From: CAWCJL01 sp963795775
GTDB taxonomy: Bacteria; Acidobacteriota; Terriglobia; Terriglobales; Acidobacteriaceae
DNA: 64,000 bases
Direction: 5' to 3'
Assembly: GCA_963795775.1 (NCBI GenBank)
Contig: CAWCJL010000003.1
Coordinates: 763,251 to 827,250 of the forward strand
The notes below the pieces were generated by a model. The model saw only the letters and a program-made list of their open reading frames with translations, was not told the DNA's origin and did no database searches. Position 1 is the stretch's first letter. Each line of letters starts with the position of its first letter. Shown here one piece after another: positions 36,551-45,285 of this stretch. Both the position numbers and the translations under genes were made by a program.

Positions 36551-37867
36551 CTACCGGGCGTGTGCTCCTTCCGCGGCCTGTGACGATGACTTGTACACCT
36601 CGCCGCCTTTCATGACGAAGGCCACATGCTGGAGCAGCGTGATGTCGTGCAGGGGGTCGCCGTTCACCGCGATGATGTCGGCCCACTTGCCGGGCTCGAG
36701 CGTGCCCACGCGGTCGCTCCAGTTCATCAGGTCGGCGGCGTTGATGGTGCCGGTCTGGAGTGCGGCAAGCGGCGTCATGCCGAACTGGTTCACGTAGACA
36801 TCGAGCTCATGTGCGTTCAGGCCGTGCGGATAGACGGCGGCGTCCGTACCGAGCGCGACCTTCACGCCGGCTTCGATCGCGTGCTTCGCGTTCTGCTTTT
36901 CCACCGCGCTCACGTCGCGCATCTTCTTCGCATAGAACGCGGGCAGGTGGCCGTTCTGCTGCATCCAGTCGATGAGGTAGGCGGTGGGCACGAAGTAGGT
37001 GCCCTGCTTCTTCATCATGGCGATGTCTTCGTCGTTCATGTAGGTGCCGTGCTCGATCGAGTCCACGCCGGCCTGGCTGGCCCACAGAATCCCCTGCGCG
37101 CCGTGCGCGTGCGCGGCGACCTTGCGCCCCAGGCGATGCGCGTCGGCCACGATGGCCTGCATTTCTGCCAGCGTGTACTGGCTGGCCTGCGGATCGTCGC
37201 CCTTCGACAGCACGCCACCGGTAGCGCCGATCTTGATCAGGTCGGCGCCGTACTTGATGTTCTCCCTCACCTTGTGCTGGACGGCCTCGACGCCATCGGC
37301 CACACCTTCAGCGGTGACGTGGTACTGAAAGGGCAGCAGGTTCTCATCCATGTGGCCACCGGTGATGCCGAGCGGCGGTCCGCTGACCTGCATGTGCGGG
37401 CCTTCCACCAGCCCTTCGTTGATGGCATCGCGGAGATCGACATCGGCAAAGCCGTCCGCGCCCACATTGCGCACCGTGGTGAAGCCGGCTTCGAGCGTGA
37501 CCTTCGCATTGCGAGCGCCGATGAGTGCGCTCTTGGCGACGCTGGTAGAGAGCTCGTGGTACGGATCGAAGTTGTTGTCCATCGTCAGGTGGGTGTGCAC
37601 ATCGATGAGCCCGGGCAGCACGGTCGCGTTGCGCAGATCGATTTCGCGGTCGCCGGCCGCGGCGGTCACGCCGGAAGTCGGCGCGATGGAGACGATGCGG
37701 TCTCCGGCGACCACGATGGTCTGGTCCGCGGTTTCCTTACCGGTGCGGACGTCAAGCAGATGACCGGCGCGGATGAGCGTGCGAGGCTGCGCGGGAGCGG
37801 TTTGCGCAAAGGTAAGAGGGAGCGGAGCGAGTAGGAGCGCGCACAGACCGATGGTTCTGGAAAGCAT
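36551..37867 (-). CDS. Secreted metal-dependent amidohydrolase (prolidase/imidazolonepropionase-like)
   Basis: A 438-residue exported amidohydrolase. The ATG at 37867 directly precedes a signal peptide (MLSRTIGLCALLLAPLPL then TFAQ). The open frame runs upstream to 38035, but there it translates the dispersed repeat. The TIM-barrel metal ligands appear in order: VLPGLIDVHTHL (His-x-His), IKIGATGG (carboxylated Lys), KVAAHAHGAQG (His), DSIEHGTYM (His) and ALGTDAA (Asp). The family includes Xaa-Pro dipeptidases and related secreted peptidases with a buried beta-sandwich at both ends; the substrate is unknown. Confidence 0.88.
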   Translation of the reverse strand: MLSRTIGLCALLLAPLPLTFAQTAPAQPRTLIRAGHLLDVRTGKETADQTIVVAGDRIVSIAPTSGVTAAAGDREIDLRNATVLPGLIDVHTHLTMDNNFDPYHELSTSVAKSALIGARNAKVTLEAGFTTVRNVGADGFADVDLRDAINEGLVEGPHMQVSGPPLGITGGHMDENLLPFQYHVTAEGVADGVEAVQHKVRENIKYGADLIKIGATGGVLSKGDDPQASQYTLAEMQAIVADAHRLGRKVAAHAHGAQGILWASQAGVDSIEHGTYMNDEDIAMMKKQGTYFVPTAYLIDWMQQNGHLPAFYAKKMRDVSAVEKQNAKHAIEAGVKVALGTDAAVYPHGLNAHELDVYVNQFGMTPLAALQTGTINAADLMNWSDRVGTLEPGKWADIIAVNGDPLHDITLLQHVAFVMKGGEVYKSSSQAAEGAHAR

Positions 37868-38079
37868 AGAAGGCTGAAGACCTCGGAAGGAAGGAAGTAA
37901 GAACGCCAGTGTAGCAAGCGGCGCGGCAGTCAGTGTCATCTCCGAGCGGAGCCTGGCAAGGACGAGGGATCTGTTTTTGTTCCGGTGAGGGCAACAGCAG
38001 ATCCCTCGGCTCACTACGTTCGCTCGGGATGACACTTTCCGGAGAATCGAAGCAGTGCGGGCCCTTTTGCAAAGGGCGG
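37868..38079. repeat. Spacer with a further copy of the dispersed repeat
   Basis: This 212-bp spacer holds one full copy of the repeat at about 37995-38034, in a variant where the middle reads TCACTACGTTCGCTCGGGAT. A short inverted piece (CGAGGGATCTG, near 37966) faces it. No gene is visible. It should also contain the promoter of the amidohydrolase. Confidence 0.65.
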
Positions 38080-39186
38080 CTATTGCACCTGACCCTGTGG
38101 CCGCAGGCGTCGGAGTTCGAGCGCGCAGGCGACCGCGTTCAATGCGGTGAGCTTCAGGTTGTCGGCCGCAGCCCAGATCCAGAAGAGCGAATTGGGAGCG
38201 ACGTCCTCGGTCGCGCTCGATGCCCCCCCAGCAGGACCGCCGGCAGCGCCGGCCACCGCGGGACGCACGCGGACCAGCACCTCTTCCTGGCCCGCGACGG
38301 CGAGGTTGGAGGGAGCGTCGGCGTCAGTCTGCATCACTTCCACATGCTCCCCGCTGAGCGCGGCGAGCACGTCCTTGGTATCGACCGGCTCAAGGAACTC
38401 GACGCCGATGGAAAAGTTGTAGCCGTGGAAGACCGGCGCGTGGATGAGCTGGATGGGCAGGCGGGGCAGGCTGCCTTCCGCGAGTGCGGCATAATGCGCG
38501 CGGATGCGGGCCTCACTCTCCTGCAGACGCAGCTTCCCTTCCTCGCCGCTCACCGGGGTTAGGTTGAACGCGACCTGCGCGTCGTACATCTCCTTGGGAA
38601 GCGGCTGGAAGGACAGCAGGTTGACGGTCTGCTGGTGCAGCTCGTCCATGGCGGCGCGACCGTATTCCGAAGCGGGTTCGAGCACCGTGGCAAAGGCCGA
38701 GCGGATGGCCCCGGCGCGTTGCAGCCGGCCCAGCAGCAGCGCGAGTGTGAGGGCCGCAGGATGCGCGGGCAGCATGGCCGCGGTGTGCAGGTCCAGCGCC
38801 GGGATGGCTCCTCCGCTGGTGCCTTCGCCGCTGCTGCTGTTGCTCTGCACCCACGGCGCGCAGATGACGGCACCGGTCTCCTGGTCGAGCGCGCCCGAAA
38901 GGTCGATGATGCTCGAACCGGCGCGCGCGGCCGTCTCCCAGTGCTTGCGCGTGAGTTCCGGCGAGCCGGTGAAGAAGGTGAAGTCGATGCGGTCGAAGGA
39001 GGTCGGCGTGATCTCCTGCACAAAGGTGACCTCGTCGCCCACGGCTTCAAGCTGGCCGATGGCCTCCTGGTCGTCCATGAGGAAGAACTCCGCGGCGGAA
39101 AAGGCGGATTCGCCGAGAGCTTCGTTCAGTTCTTTTCCGCGCAGCGAAGCAGCGCCAACAATTGCGATACGGAAGGGTGCGGGCAT
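38080..39186 (-). CDS. Aspartate-semialdehyde dehydrogenase-like protein lacking the catalytic cysteine
   Basis: A 368-residue member of the Asd/ArgC fold. The N-terminal NAD(P)-type Rossmann domain reads FRIAIVGAASLRGKELNEAL, followed by ASSIIDLSGALDQ, and the dimerisation domain has LEPASEYGRAAMDELHQQTVNLLSFQPLP, close to ASADH. At the point where the family has the NCST-type catalytic cysteine, this protein reads AMLPAHPAALTLALLL, so the cysteine is absent. The C-terminal part carries an Ala/Gly-rich insert (PAVAGAAGGPAGGASSA). It is probably non-dehydrogenase, like E. coli Usg. It is the third gene of the psd-pssA unit, 9 nt after pssA. Confidence 0.75.
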   Translation of the reverse strand: MPAPFRIAIVGAASLRGKELNEALGESAFSAAEFFLMDDQEAIGQLEAVGDEVTFVQEITPTSFDRIDFTFFTGSPELTRKHWETAARAGSSIIDLSGALDQETGAVICAPWVQSNSSSGEGTSGGAIPALDLHTAAMLPAHPAALTLALLLGRLQRAGAIRSAFATVLEPASEYGRAAMDELHQQTVNLLSFQPLPKEMYDAQVAFNLTPVSGEEGKLRLQESEARIRAHYAALAEGSLPRLPIQLIHAPVFHGYNFSIGVEFLEPVDTKDVLAALSGEHVEVMQTDADAPSNLAVAGQEEVLVRVRPAVAGAAGGPAGGASSATEDVAPNSLFWIWAAADNLKLTALNAVACALELRRLRPQGQVQ

Positions 39187-39195
39187 CGGGAGTAG

Positions 39196-40077
39196 CTACC
39201 GGCTTTCGTTAGAAGGAGAGGTGGAGCTGCCGGCAAGAACGCCGGCGGGAGGCGGTGAGGCGGGAAGCCCGGTGGCGCGGAGCCGCTTGCGCCGTCGCTG
39301 TGACGAATAGGCGGCGCGTGCTCCGATGCCGGAAAACATGTATGCAAAGCAGCACAGAAACAGCAGGACATGGGAGAAAGCGACGAGCCCATAGATGAGC
39401 ACGCCGATGATCACCATGCGCTGAAATGGATGCCGGCCGGCTAGCGTGATCTCTTTGCCGCTCCAAAAGCGCCAGGTGCTCACCATCAGGAAGCCGGAGA
39501 GCGCTACGACGATCAGCCAGCCTAAGGCTACCCATCCGTTGTGGACGGGAGCGCCGTAAAACAGGTGCACCACGGAGACCACGACACCGGCGGCGGCCGG
39601 GATGGGCATGCCGACAAAGTATTTGCGATCAGGCCGGCCGGGATTCTTGGGCTTGGGATCATTGCTGATGTTGAAGCGTGCCAGGCGGCTGGCCCCGCAC
39701 AGCAGAAACAGAAAGCAGAAGAGCGCACCCAGGTCCACCAGCTTCTGCCGAAGCACGTGATCCATCATCACCGGCAGCATGCGGAAGCCCCAGGTATACG
39801 CGAGAATGCTGGGCGCCACGCCGAAAGTGATGATGTCGGCCAGCGAGTCGAGTTCCTTGCCGAACTCGCTGGTGGTGTTGGTCATGCGTGCGATGCGGCC
39901 GTCCAGGGCGTCGAACGGAATCGCGAAGAGGACGGCGAGTGCGGCGTGATCGAAGTGCTGCGGTTCCAGCACGGACCCTTGCAGACTTTGCGTGATGGCG
40001 TAGTAGCCGGCAGCGATGTTGCCCGCGGTAAACAGCGAGGGCAGGATGTACATGCCGCGCCTGGGCCGTCCCTTCAC
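39196..40077 (-). CDS. pssA: CDP-diacylglycerol--serine O-phosphatidyltransferase
   Basis: Makes phosphatidylserine from CDP-diacylglycerol and serine in the inner membrane. The CDP-alcohol phosphotransferase motif is DALDGRIARMTNTTSEFGKELDSLAD. About six to seven hydrophobic helices follow, and the tail is basic and disordered. The GTG at 40077 overlaps the psd stop (GTGA) and gives 293 residues; the longer open frame upstream is only a shadow. With psd directly upstream the pair forms the classical two-step phosphatidylethanolamine pathway, here on one transcript. Confidence 0.93.
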   Translation of the reverse strand: MKGRPRRGMYILPSLFTAGNIAAGYYAITQSLQGSVLEPQHFDHAALAVLFAIPFDALDGRIARMTNTTSEFGKELDSLADIITFGVAPSILAYTWGFRMLPVMMDHVLRQKLVDLGALFCFLFLLCGASRLARFNISNDPKPKNPGRPDRKYFVGMPIPAAAGVVVSVVHLFYGAPVHNGWVALGWLIVVALSGFLMVSTWRFWSGKEITLAGRHPFQRMVIIGVLIYGLVAFSHVLLFLCCFAYMFSGIGARAAYSSQRRRKRLRATGLPASPPPAGVLAGSSTSPSNESR

Positions 40078-40751
40078 GCGGGCGTCTCCACCGCAGCGGC
40101 CGGGATGAGCCGCTCCGGCACGGGCACCTCGATATCCGCCAGAATGCTGGCGCCGCCCTTGACGCGCTGGCCGCGCTCCACCCGGACATGGGCATCGCCA
40201 GGCAGCAGCACATCGCAGCGGGAGCCGAACTTGATCATGCCGACGCGCTCTCCGCGCTGCAAAAGGGCGCCGGGGTGCGGCCGGAAGACGATGCGGCGCG
40301 CCAGCAGGCCGGCAATCAGCTTGAAGACGATGACGCAGCCCTCGCCTTCCAACGTGACCTGGCACTGCTCGTTTTCTTCGGCCGAAACGGGATTGAGGGC
40401 GTTCAGGTATTTGCCCTTTTTATAGACCACGTCGCGCAGCTTGCCGGTGATCGGCGCGCGATTGACGTGTACGTCGAACACGTTCAAAAAGATACTGAGG
40501 CGGATACGATTCCCTTCCGGGGTGAGGACGCGATCGATCGCGGTCACCTTGCCGTCAGCCGGAGACACAACCAGGCCTGAGCCCTGCGGAATGGCCCGCT
40601 GCGGGTCGCGGAAGAACCAGAGAAAGAAAATGGCAAGGAGCACGGGGATGGCCGTGAGTACCCAGCCGAAGATCCAATGCGCGGTAAACAGGTGCACCAG
40701 CACCGCAACCACGAGAAAGCCGATTCCGTAGAGATATCCGTCGCGAACCAT
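40074..40751 (-). CDS. psd: Phosphatidylserine decarboxylase (short type)
   Basis: A 225-residue decarboxylase turning phosphatidylserine into phosphatidylethanolamine. The N-terminus has two hydrophobic helices (LYGIGFLVVAVLVHLF and GWVLTAIPVLLAIFFLWF). The conserved core runs SPADGKVT, RLSIFLNVFDVHVNRAP and the processing site KFGSRCD, where cleavage before Ser forms the pyruvoyl group. The LGST form of longer enzymes is not expected in this short group. It is the first gene of a psd-pssA-Asd-like unit. Confidence 0.93.
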   Translation of the reverse strand: MVRDGYLYGIGFLVVAVLVHLFTAHWIFGWVLTAIPVLLAIFFLWFFRDPQRAIPQGSGLVVSPADGKVTAIDRVLTPEGNRIRLSIFLNVFDVHVNRAPITGKLRDVVYKKGKYLNALNPVSAEENEQCQVTLEGEGCVIVFKLIAGLLARRIVFRPHPGALLQRGERVGMIKFGSRCDVLLPGDAHVRVERGQRVKGGASILADIEVPVPERLIPAAAVETPA

Positions 40752-40799
40752 CGTCAGTTCGTATTATACGAGGGCTCGCGACGGCGCCGGTGTGTGCCC

Positions 40800-41003
40800 T
40801 CAGGCAGCGTGCGTTCGACCATGGAGGCCGTTGAGCTGGTCCTTTATGTAGAGCTTGAGCTTCTTGAGGCGGGTCTCTTCCAGTTGCTCCTCATCGGAGA
40901 GATAAGGTTTGCTTTGCAACTGTTCGAGCTGACGACAGTACTGCGCATGCTGGTCTCTGAGCTGGTTCAACGCTTCCGGCTGGGCACCTGCGGCTGCTTC
41001 CAT
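40800..41003 (-). CDS. Small YdcH/DUF465-like protein
   Basis: A 67-residue, charged, probably all-helical protein: LRDQHAQYCRQLEQLQSKP then EEQLEETRLKKLKLYIKDQL. This is the pattern of DUF465/YdcH, whose members are short coiled-coil proteins of unknown role. The ATG at 41003 has AAGGAGG 9 nt upstream; a longer frame to 41219 has no support. It lies 48 bp upstream of psd on the same strand and may share its transcript. Confidence 0.75.
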   Translation of the reverse strand: MEAAAGAQPEALNQLRDQHAQYCRQLEQLQSKPYLSDEEQLEETRLKKLKLYIKDQLNGLHGRTHAA

Positions 41004-41175
41004 CGTATAAGACCTCCTTCTCCAATAGTGACGCAGTCGGACTGCGTCGCGGAGGTCTCCAGCATACTCCGGCGCAACCGTGAATTTGAAGATGGAAGAC
41101 GCAGATTCTTGGGGAAATCGGGCAGCATTCCCGCGAGTGAGGACGGACGTGACGGACCCGGTCCGGCGACTCCGC

Positions 41176-41694
41176 TTAATCCGGATCTGCCTCTTCCGGC
41201 CCGCTTCCGGTGATCGCAAGTTCCAGCAGGAGGGCGTCTTCGTCGGGATCGCGGTAGTAGCCGGCGCGGCGTCCGGCAGCCCGGAACCCCGCTGAACGGT
41301 ACAGCCGGAGAGCCGCGGTATTGGAGGCTCGGACCTCCAGCCGCACGATCATGGCCCCCATAGCCCGTGCCCAGTCTAGAACCGCCCCGAGAAGACTGCG
41401 CCCGACGCCCTGACCGCGGAAAGCGGGCGCGGTGACGATGAACTCGAGTTCGCACTCCGCCCACTCCTCGGCGCGGAGAACGCTCGCGGCGGCGAAGCCG
41501 GCGAGTGCCCCCGGGACGCCCGTGGCAGCGACGCGGCAGGCCACCCACGCCGCGCGCCGGTATCCAGCGGAGGCGGCGGGGGCGCCGAGAAACGCGAGCA
41601 GGCCGGCATCGCTCCAGGCGGGAGCATGCAGCGTCGAGTGCATGAGCTTCCGCATGGCCGGGAGGTCGTGTTCGGTAGCAGACCGGAGCACCAT
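41176..41694 (-). CDS. rimI: GNAT family N-acetyltransferase, RimI-like
   Basis: A 172-residue GNAT enzyme, presumed to acetylate the N-terminus of ribosomal protein S18 or another protein. The acetyl-CoA signature RGQGVGRSLLGAVLDWAR is clear, followed by VRASNTAALRLYRSAGFRAAGRRAGYY and the DALLLEL end typical of RimI. The ATG at 41694 is used; a GTG at 41712 right after the tsaB stop is a real alternative. It follows tsaB as in many bacteria. The gene name rests on context and motif together. Confidence 0.75.
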   Translation of the reverse strand: MVLRSATEHDLPAMRKLMHSTLHAPAWSDAGLLAFLGAPAASAGYRRAAWVACRVAATGVPGALAGFAAASVLRAEEWAECELEFIVTAPAFRGQGVGRSLLGAVLDWARAMGAMIVRLEVRASNTAALRLYRSAGFRAAGRRAGYYRDPDEDALLLELAITGSGPEEADPD

Positions 41695-41717
41695 CTCCGG
41701 CGAGCGCTCCACGACCC

Positions 41718-42392
41718 CTAACCAGAGATGGCGGGAACGCGGGCGAAGAGCTCCGCGTCTGTGCGCCGGAGGTAGTTGGCATCCAGCGGCTCCACGTCGT
41801 CGAAGTCGCCATCGTGGAAACGTGGCAGGGCGGCCCGGATGGCGGCCACTGCCGAGGGAGCGGCGCTGAGGTGCGGCGCCAGCGGCGCAAGGCGTTCGGC
41901 GACGCGATCTTCGCACACCACGCAGGGCAGGCCATCCGCGACGGCATCGATGATCTGGTCTTTGCTGGCCAGCCACTCGCGCACGCAGCTGCCATTGCGG
42001 TATTCGCCGGCATAGTATTCGCCACGGGCCGCGTCGAGCACCGCCAGCGCGGTGGGGAGTCCGGAAACATGGGCGAGCACCGCGAGTCGGGAAATAGCGA
42101 TGATCGGCAGCGCGGTCACCTCGGCCAGGCCTTTCACCACACTCAGGCCGACGCGCACGCCGGTAAAGCTGCCGGGGCCCTTGGTGACGACGATGGCGGC
42201 GGTTCCGGGCAGCGCCACCGAGTGCTGATGGAGCATATCGCCGAGGGTGGCGACCAGTTGCGCGGAATACGACCGGCCAACCAGCCCCTTCTGGCCGAGG
42301 ACGTCCAGGCGGTCGCCGTGCAATCGCGCCAGTGCGATAGTGCCGCCGCTGCCGGCTGTGTCGATCCCCAGCATCATCGCGGAATCAGGCAT
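41718..42392 (-). CDS. tsaB: tRNA threonylcarbamoyladenosine biosynthesis protein TsaB
   Basis: A 224-residue ASKHA-fold partner of TsaD/TsaE in making the t6A modification at tRNA position 37. The start is MMLGIDTAGSGGTIAL, with the family signature KGPGSFTGVRVGLSVVKGL and ALLVLDAARGEYYAG-like sequence (VLDAARGEYYAG). The ATG at 42392 overlaps the epimerase stop by 8 nt and has AAAGG upstream; a longer open frame to 42506 lies in the epimerase gene. TsaB is normally essential. Confidence 0.92.
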   Translation of the reverse strand: MPDSAMMLGIDTAGSGGTIALARLHGDRLDVLGQKGLVGRSYSAQLVATLGDMLHQHSVALPGTAAIVVTKGPGSFTGVRVGLSVVKGLAEVTALPIIAISRLAVLAHVSGLPTALAVLDAARGEYYAGEYRNGSCVREWLASKDQIIDAVADGLPCVVCEDRVAERLAPLAPHLSAAPSAVAAIRAALPRFHDGDFDDVEPLDANYLRRTDAELFARVPAISG

Positions 42393-42861
42393 GCTGCTGC
42401 CTTTCGACCGCTGATGCCTGCACGGCCGGGACGTCCTGGCAGACTTCCACCAGCACGCCGCCCGCACTCTTCGGGTGGACAAAGAAGTACAGGTGACCGC
42501 CCGCACCTACCTGGATGGAGGGGGAGGCGATCTCCGCTCCTCGCGCGCGGAGCTGCTCCAGAGTGGCATGGATGTCGTCCACATGGAACGCGATGTGGTG
42601 GAGCCCTTCGCCGCGTTTCTGGAGGAACCGGCCCACGGGCGAGTTCTCCCCAAGCGGCTCAATCAGCTCGATGCGGCTTTCTCCAACGGGCAGCAACGCA
42701 GTGCGCACGCCTTCGTGTTCCACCGTTTCTTCATGCGCCACGGTGAGCCCCAGGGCCTCATAGAATGCCCGCGAAGCGGCGATGCTGCCGACAGCAATCC
42801 CGAGGTGGTCAATGCGAAGACCCCGGCTGTCGGAATGTAACCCCGTATTGTCCAAATCCAT
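42385..42861 (-). CDS. mce: Methylmalonyl-CoA epimerase
   Basis: A VOC-fold enzyme that interconverts (2R)- and (2S)-methylmalonyl-CoA, 158 residues. The metal-binding positions are visible in RIDHLGIAV, LHHIAFHVDDI and VLVEVCQ; the second part has GENSPVGRFLQKRGEG typical of the family. The ATG at 42861 lies 15 nt after the meaB stop. Its place next to meaB points to propionate or methylmalonyl-CoA metabolism. The mutase subunits are not in the window. Confidence 0.93.
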   Translation of the reverse strand: MDLDNTGLHSDSRGLRIDHLGIAVGSIAASRAFYEALGLTVAHEETVEHEGVRTALLPVGESRIELIEPLGENSPVGRFLQKRGEGLHHIAFHVDDIHATLEQLRARGAEIASPSIQVGAGGHLYFFVHPKSAGGVLVEVCQDVPAVQASAVERQQHA

Positions 42862-42875
42862 AATTGCGCTTGCTC

Positions 42876-43919
42876 CTACACTCCTGAAGCGTTGTTTTGC
42901 AACAAACTCTGCACCAGTTCCGGCACCAGGCGGAAAGGGTCTTCCTGCCGGGCGGCGACGCGAACGGCGACCTCCGCGAGCTGGTCTTCGCTGAGGCCGT
43001 GCGAGCGAGCGCCGCGCAGCAATTCCTGCCGCACCATGTCGGTCAGGCGCATGCGCCAATGGGCCTGCTGGCGCGCCGCCCATTCGCCACCCTTGCGCAG
43101 CCAGGCGTGGAAATCCGCGATAGTGGCGGCCAAAGCTTCGACCCCCTGTCCGGTGGAACCGACGGTGCGCACGATGGGCGGAATCCAGCCGCCATGGCGC
43201 GAGGCCAGCGACTGCATCGCCTTCAGCTCTTTTTCAACGCGGTCTGCGCCTTCGCGGTCGCTCTTGTTGATAACGAAAAGATCGGCAATCTCGAGGATAC
43301 CGGCCTTGATGCTTTGCACGTCATCCCCCATACCGGGTACGAGCACGACGACGGTGATATCGGCCAGGCGTACGATGTCGATCTCGTCCTGGCCGACGCC
43401 GACGGTTTCAATCAGGATGCGGTCTTTGCCACTCGCCTCCACCACGGTGGCAACATCGGCGGTGGTACGGGCCAGGCCGCCCAGCGCCCCGCGCGTGGCC
43501 ATGCTGCGGGTGTACACACCGGGGTCGGCGTGGTGCCGCTCCATGCGAATGCGGTCGCCCAGGATAGCGCCGCCGGTGTAGGGGCTGGTGGGATCGACCG
43601 CGATAATGCCGACGGTATTTGCCGCACCGCGATACACGCGCGCAAGCTGGTCCACCAGAGTGCTTTTGCCTGCGCCGGGTGCTCCGGTGATGCCGATGGT
43701 GAGCGCGTCGGCACCGGCGCGATAGCAGGCGGAGAGTACGCCTTGCGCGGCAGGCGCTTCATTTTCAATCAGCGAAATGGCGCGCGAAAGGGCGCGGACA
43801 TCTCCGGAGCGGAGCCGCTCCACAAGCGCGGCGACCTCCGGGGACAAGGAGCCCAAGGGTGCGCCGGCCCCGGTCTTTGAAGAGTCGGGTGTGCCGGTTT
43901 GTAACGGACTGCGGAGCAT
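42876..43919 (-). CDS. meaB: Methylmalonyl-CoA mutase-associated GTPase MeaB
   Basis: A 347-residue G3E-type P-loop GTPase (also named ArgK) that protects and loads the B12-dependent mutase. The Walker A motif GAPGAGKST is at residues 79-87, the Asp switch is in IIAVDPTSPYTGGAILGDRIRM and the base-specificity motif is NKSD (VINKSDREGAD). The first gene of a run meaB-mce-tsaB-rimI, spaced 15, -8 and about 6-23 nt, so all four are likely on one transcript. Confidence 0.95.
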   Translation of the reverse strand: MLRSPLQTGTPDSSKTGAGAPLGSLSPEVAALVERLRSGDVRALSRAISLIENEAPAAQGVLSACYRAGADALTIGITGAPGAGKSTLVDQLARVYRGAANTVGIIAVDPTSPYTGGAILGDRIRMERHHADPGVYTRSMATRGALGGLARTTADVATVVEASGKDRILIETVGVGQDEIDIVRLADITVVVLVPGMGDDVQSIKAGILEIADLFVINKSDREGADRVEKELKAMQSLASRHGGWIPPIVRTVGSTGQGVEALAATIADFHAWLRKGGEWAARQQAHWRMRLTDMVRQELLRGARSHGLSEDQLAEVAVRVAARQEDPFRLVPELVQSLLQNNASGV

Positions 43920-44029
43920 GAAGAGGGACGGGACGGCACAAGTGTATCAGCAGCGGGGATTTAGTCCAGCACTTCTTCAGGGCTGGAGCGGTCGTGTCGC
44001 GTGAAAGCGATCAGACTTATTGCGCCAAT

Positions 44030-45190
44030 CTATTGCGCCAGGACGGCAGTCGCCTCCGATTCGCGGCGCGAGGCGGAGAGCCGGCGCAGCAGATAGCGGC
44101 GCGCCGGCACCTCGAAGAGGTAGTAGCTCACCACGCTCAAGCCGATAGCGATCAGGAGGAAAAGCAGGTACGTTTCGTGCGTGACGGGCAGGTGAGCGCG
44201 GGCGAACATCCAGGTCCACACGGGCACATGCAACAAGTAGAGTCCATAGCTCGCCTCCCCCAGCACCACCAGCCACTTCACCGAGAAGACGCGCTCGATG
44301 AAGTGATTGCCGGCAGCGAAAGCGAGAATCAGCGGAGCGAAGATGGGCAGCAGAAGCAGGTTGGGAAAAACAATGAGCGGCAGGTGCGCGGAGCCGAGAG
44401 CGCATGCAACAAATATAGCTGCGGTTACAATCGCAAGCATGGGCGCGCCCTGGCGCAGTCGCCGTTGCCGCGCCGGGTCGGCGGCGATCCACAGATGTAC
44501 CCTCGCCAGCACGATGCCGCCCGCAAACAGGTACATCGCCCACAGCGGCCCCATATGCGCGAAGGGGTTCAGGCGTCCGGCGAAGGAACAGAGCCACTCG
44601 CCGAGATACCAGGCCACCGCCACGGCAACCGCGTAGCGCATACGCATGCGCCACAGCCATAGCCCAAGCCAGGGGAATGCGAGATAGAAGACTGCTTCGA
44701 CCGAGATGGACCAGTTGGGAAAATCCAACCCATGCAGGCGGGGAAACCATTCCTGCAGCAGCAGACAGTTGCCGAAGAACGTCACCGCAGTCTTGCTCAC
44801 GGCGGCATGCAGTCCATAGCGATCCATGCGGTAGAGAAGCAGGTTGGGGACGTCCAGAAGCAGCGTAGCAAGATAGAGCGGGTAGATGCGCGCAATGCGG
44901 GCCATCCAGAAGCGTCTGCGGTCCAAGCGGTGGCCGTCGCGCAGGTAAACCATGGCCAGGATGTAGCCGGAGAGTACGAAGAAAAACGTGACGGAGCTAA
45001 AGCCAAACCGCTGCAGCCGGCCAACGATGGTAGCGTCCGTAATCGAGGGGAACGGGTTGCGCAAGGAATGGTGCAGCACCACATATAGCGCGGCGAAAAA
45101 GCGCAGGGACGTGAGCGGCAGAATGCGCGGAGCCACCCCCGTGGTGGAGTCCTTGCCGTGCCTTTTCTCGCTGGGGGAGGCGATGCGCAT
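44030..45190 (-). CDS. Acyltransferase 3 family (OafA/YrhL-like) membrane protein
   Basis: A 386-residue polytopic O-acyltransferase. The family pattern starts with LTSLRFFAALYVVLHHSL (Arg and His pair), continues SVTFFFVLSGYILAMVY, RRRFWMARIARIYPLYL and WSISVEAVFYLAFPWLGLWL. About ten hydrophobic helices are present. It probably acetylates or acylates a surface polysaccharide or lipid; the substrate is not visible. It is a single gene with its own promoter region. Confidence 0.9.
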   Translation of the reverse strand: MRIASPSEKRHGKDSTTGVAPRILPLTSLRFFAALYVVLHHSLRNPFPSITDATIVGRLQRFGFSSVTFFFVLSGYILAMVYLRDGHRLDRRRFWMARIARIYPLYLATLLLDVPNLLLYRMDRYGLHAAVSKTAVTFFGNCLLLQEWFPRLHGLDFPNWSISVEAVFYLAFPWLGLWLWRMRMRYAVAVAVAWYLGEWLCSFAGRLNPFAHMGPLWAMYLFAGGIVLARVHLWIAADPARQRRLRQGAPMLAIVTAAIFVACALGSAHLPLIVFPNLLLLPIFAPLILAFAAGNHFIERVFSVKWLVVLGEASYGLYLLHVPVWTWMFARAHLPVTHETYLLFLLIAIGLSVVSYYLFEVPARRYLLRRLSASRRESEATAVLAQ

Positions 45191-45285
45191 ACTTAGATCA
45201 GCTTCTCACCGCAGCACAGGAGAAGGAAACAGGCGAGGAGCGCGCCAGGAGCATGCTCCAGCCACATAGGAGCGAGGTGCGGCGG

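Noticed and set aside
36325..36615. Gly/Gln/Arg-rich collagen-like frames over the GGGTCAG tract
   Set aside because: A tandem DNA repeat read in any frame makes such peptides; no start signal.
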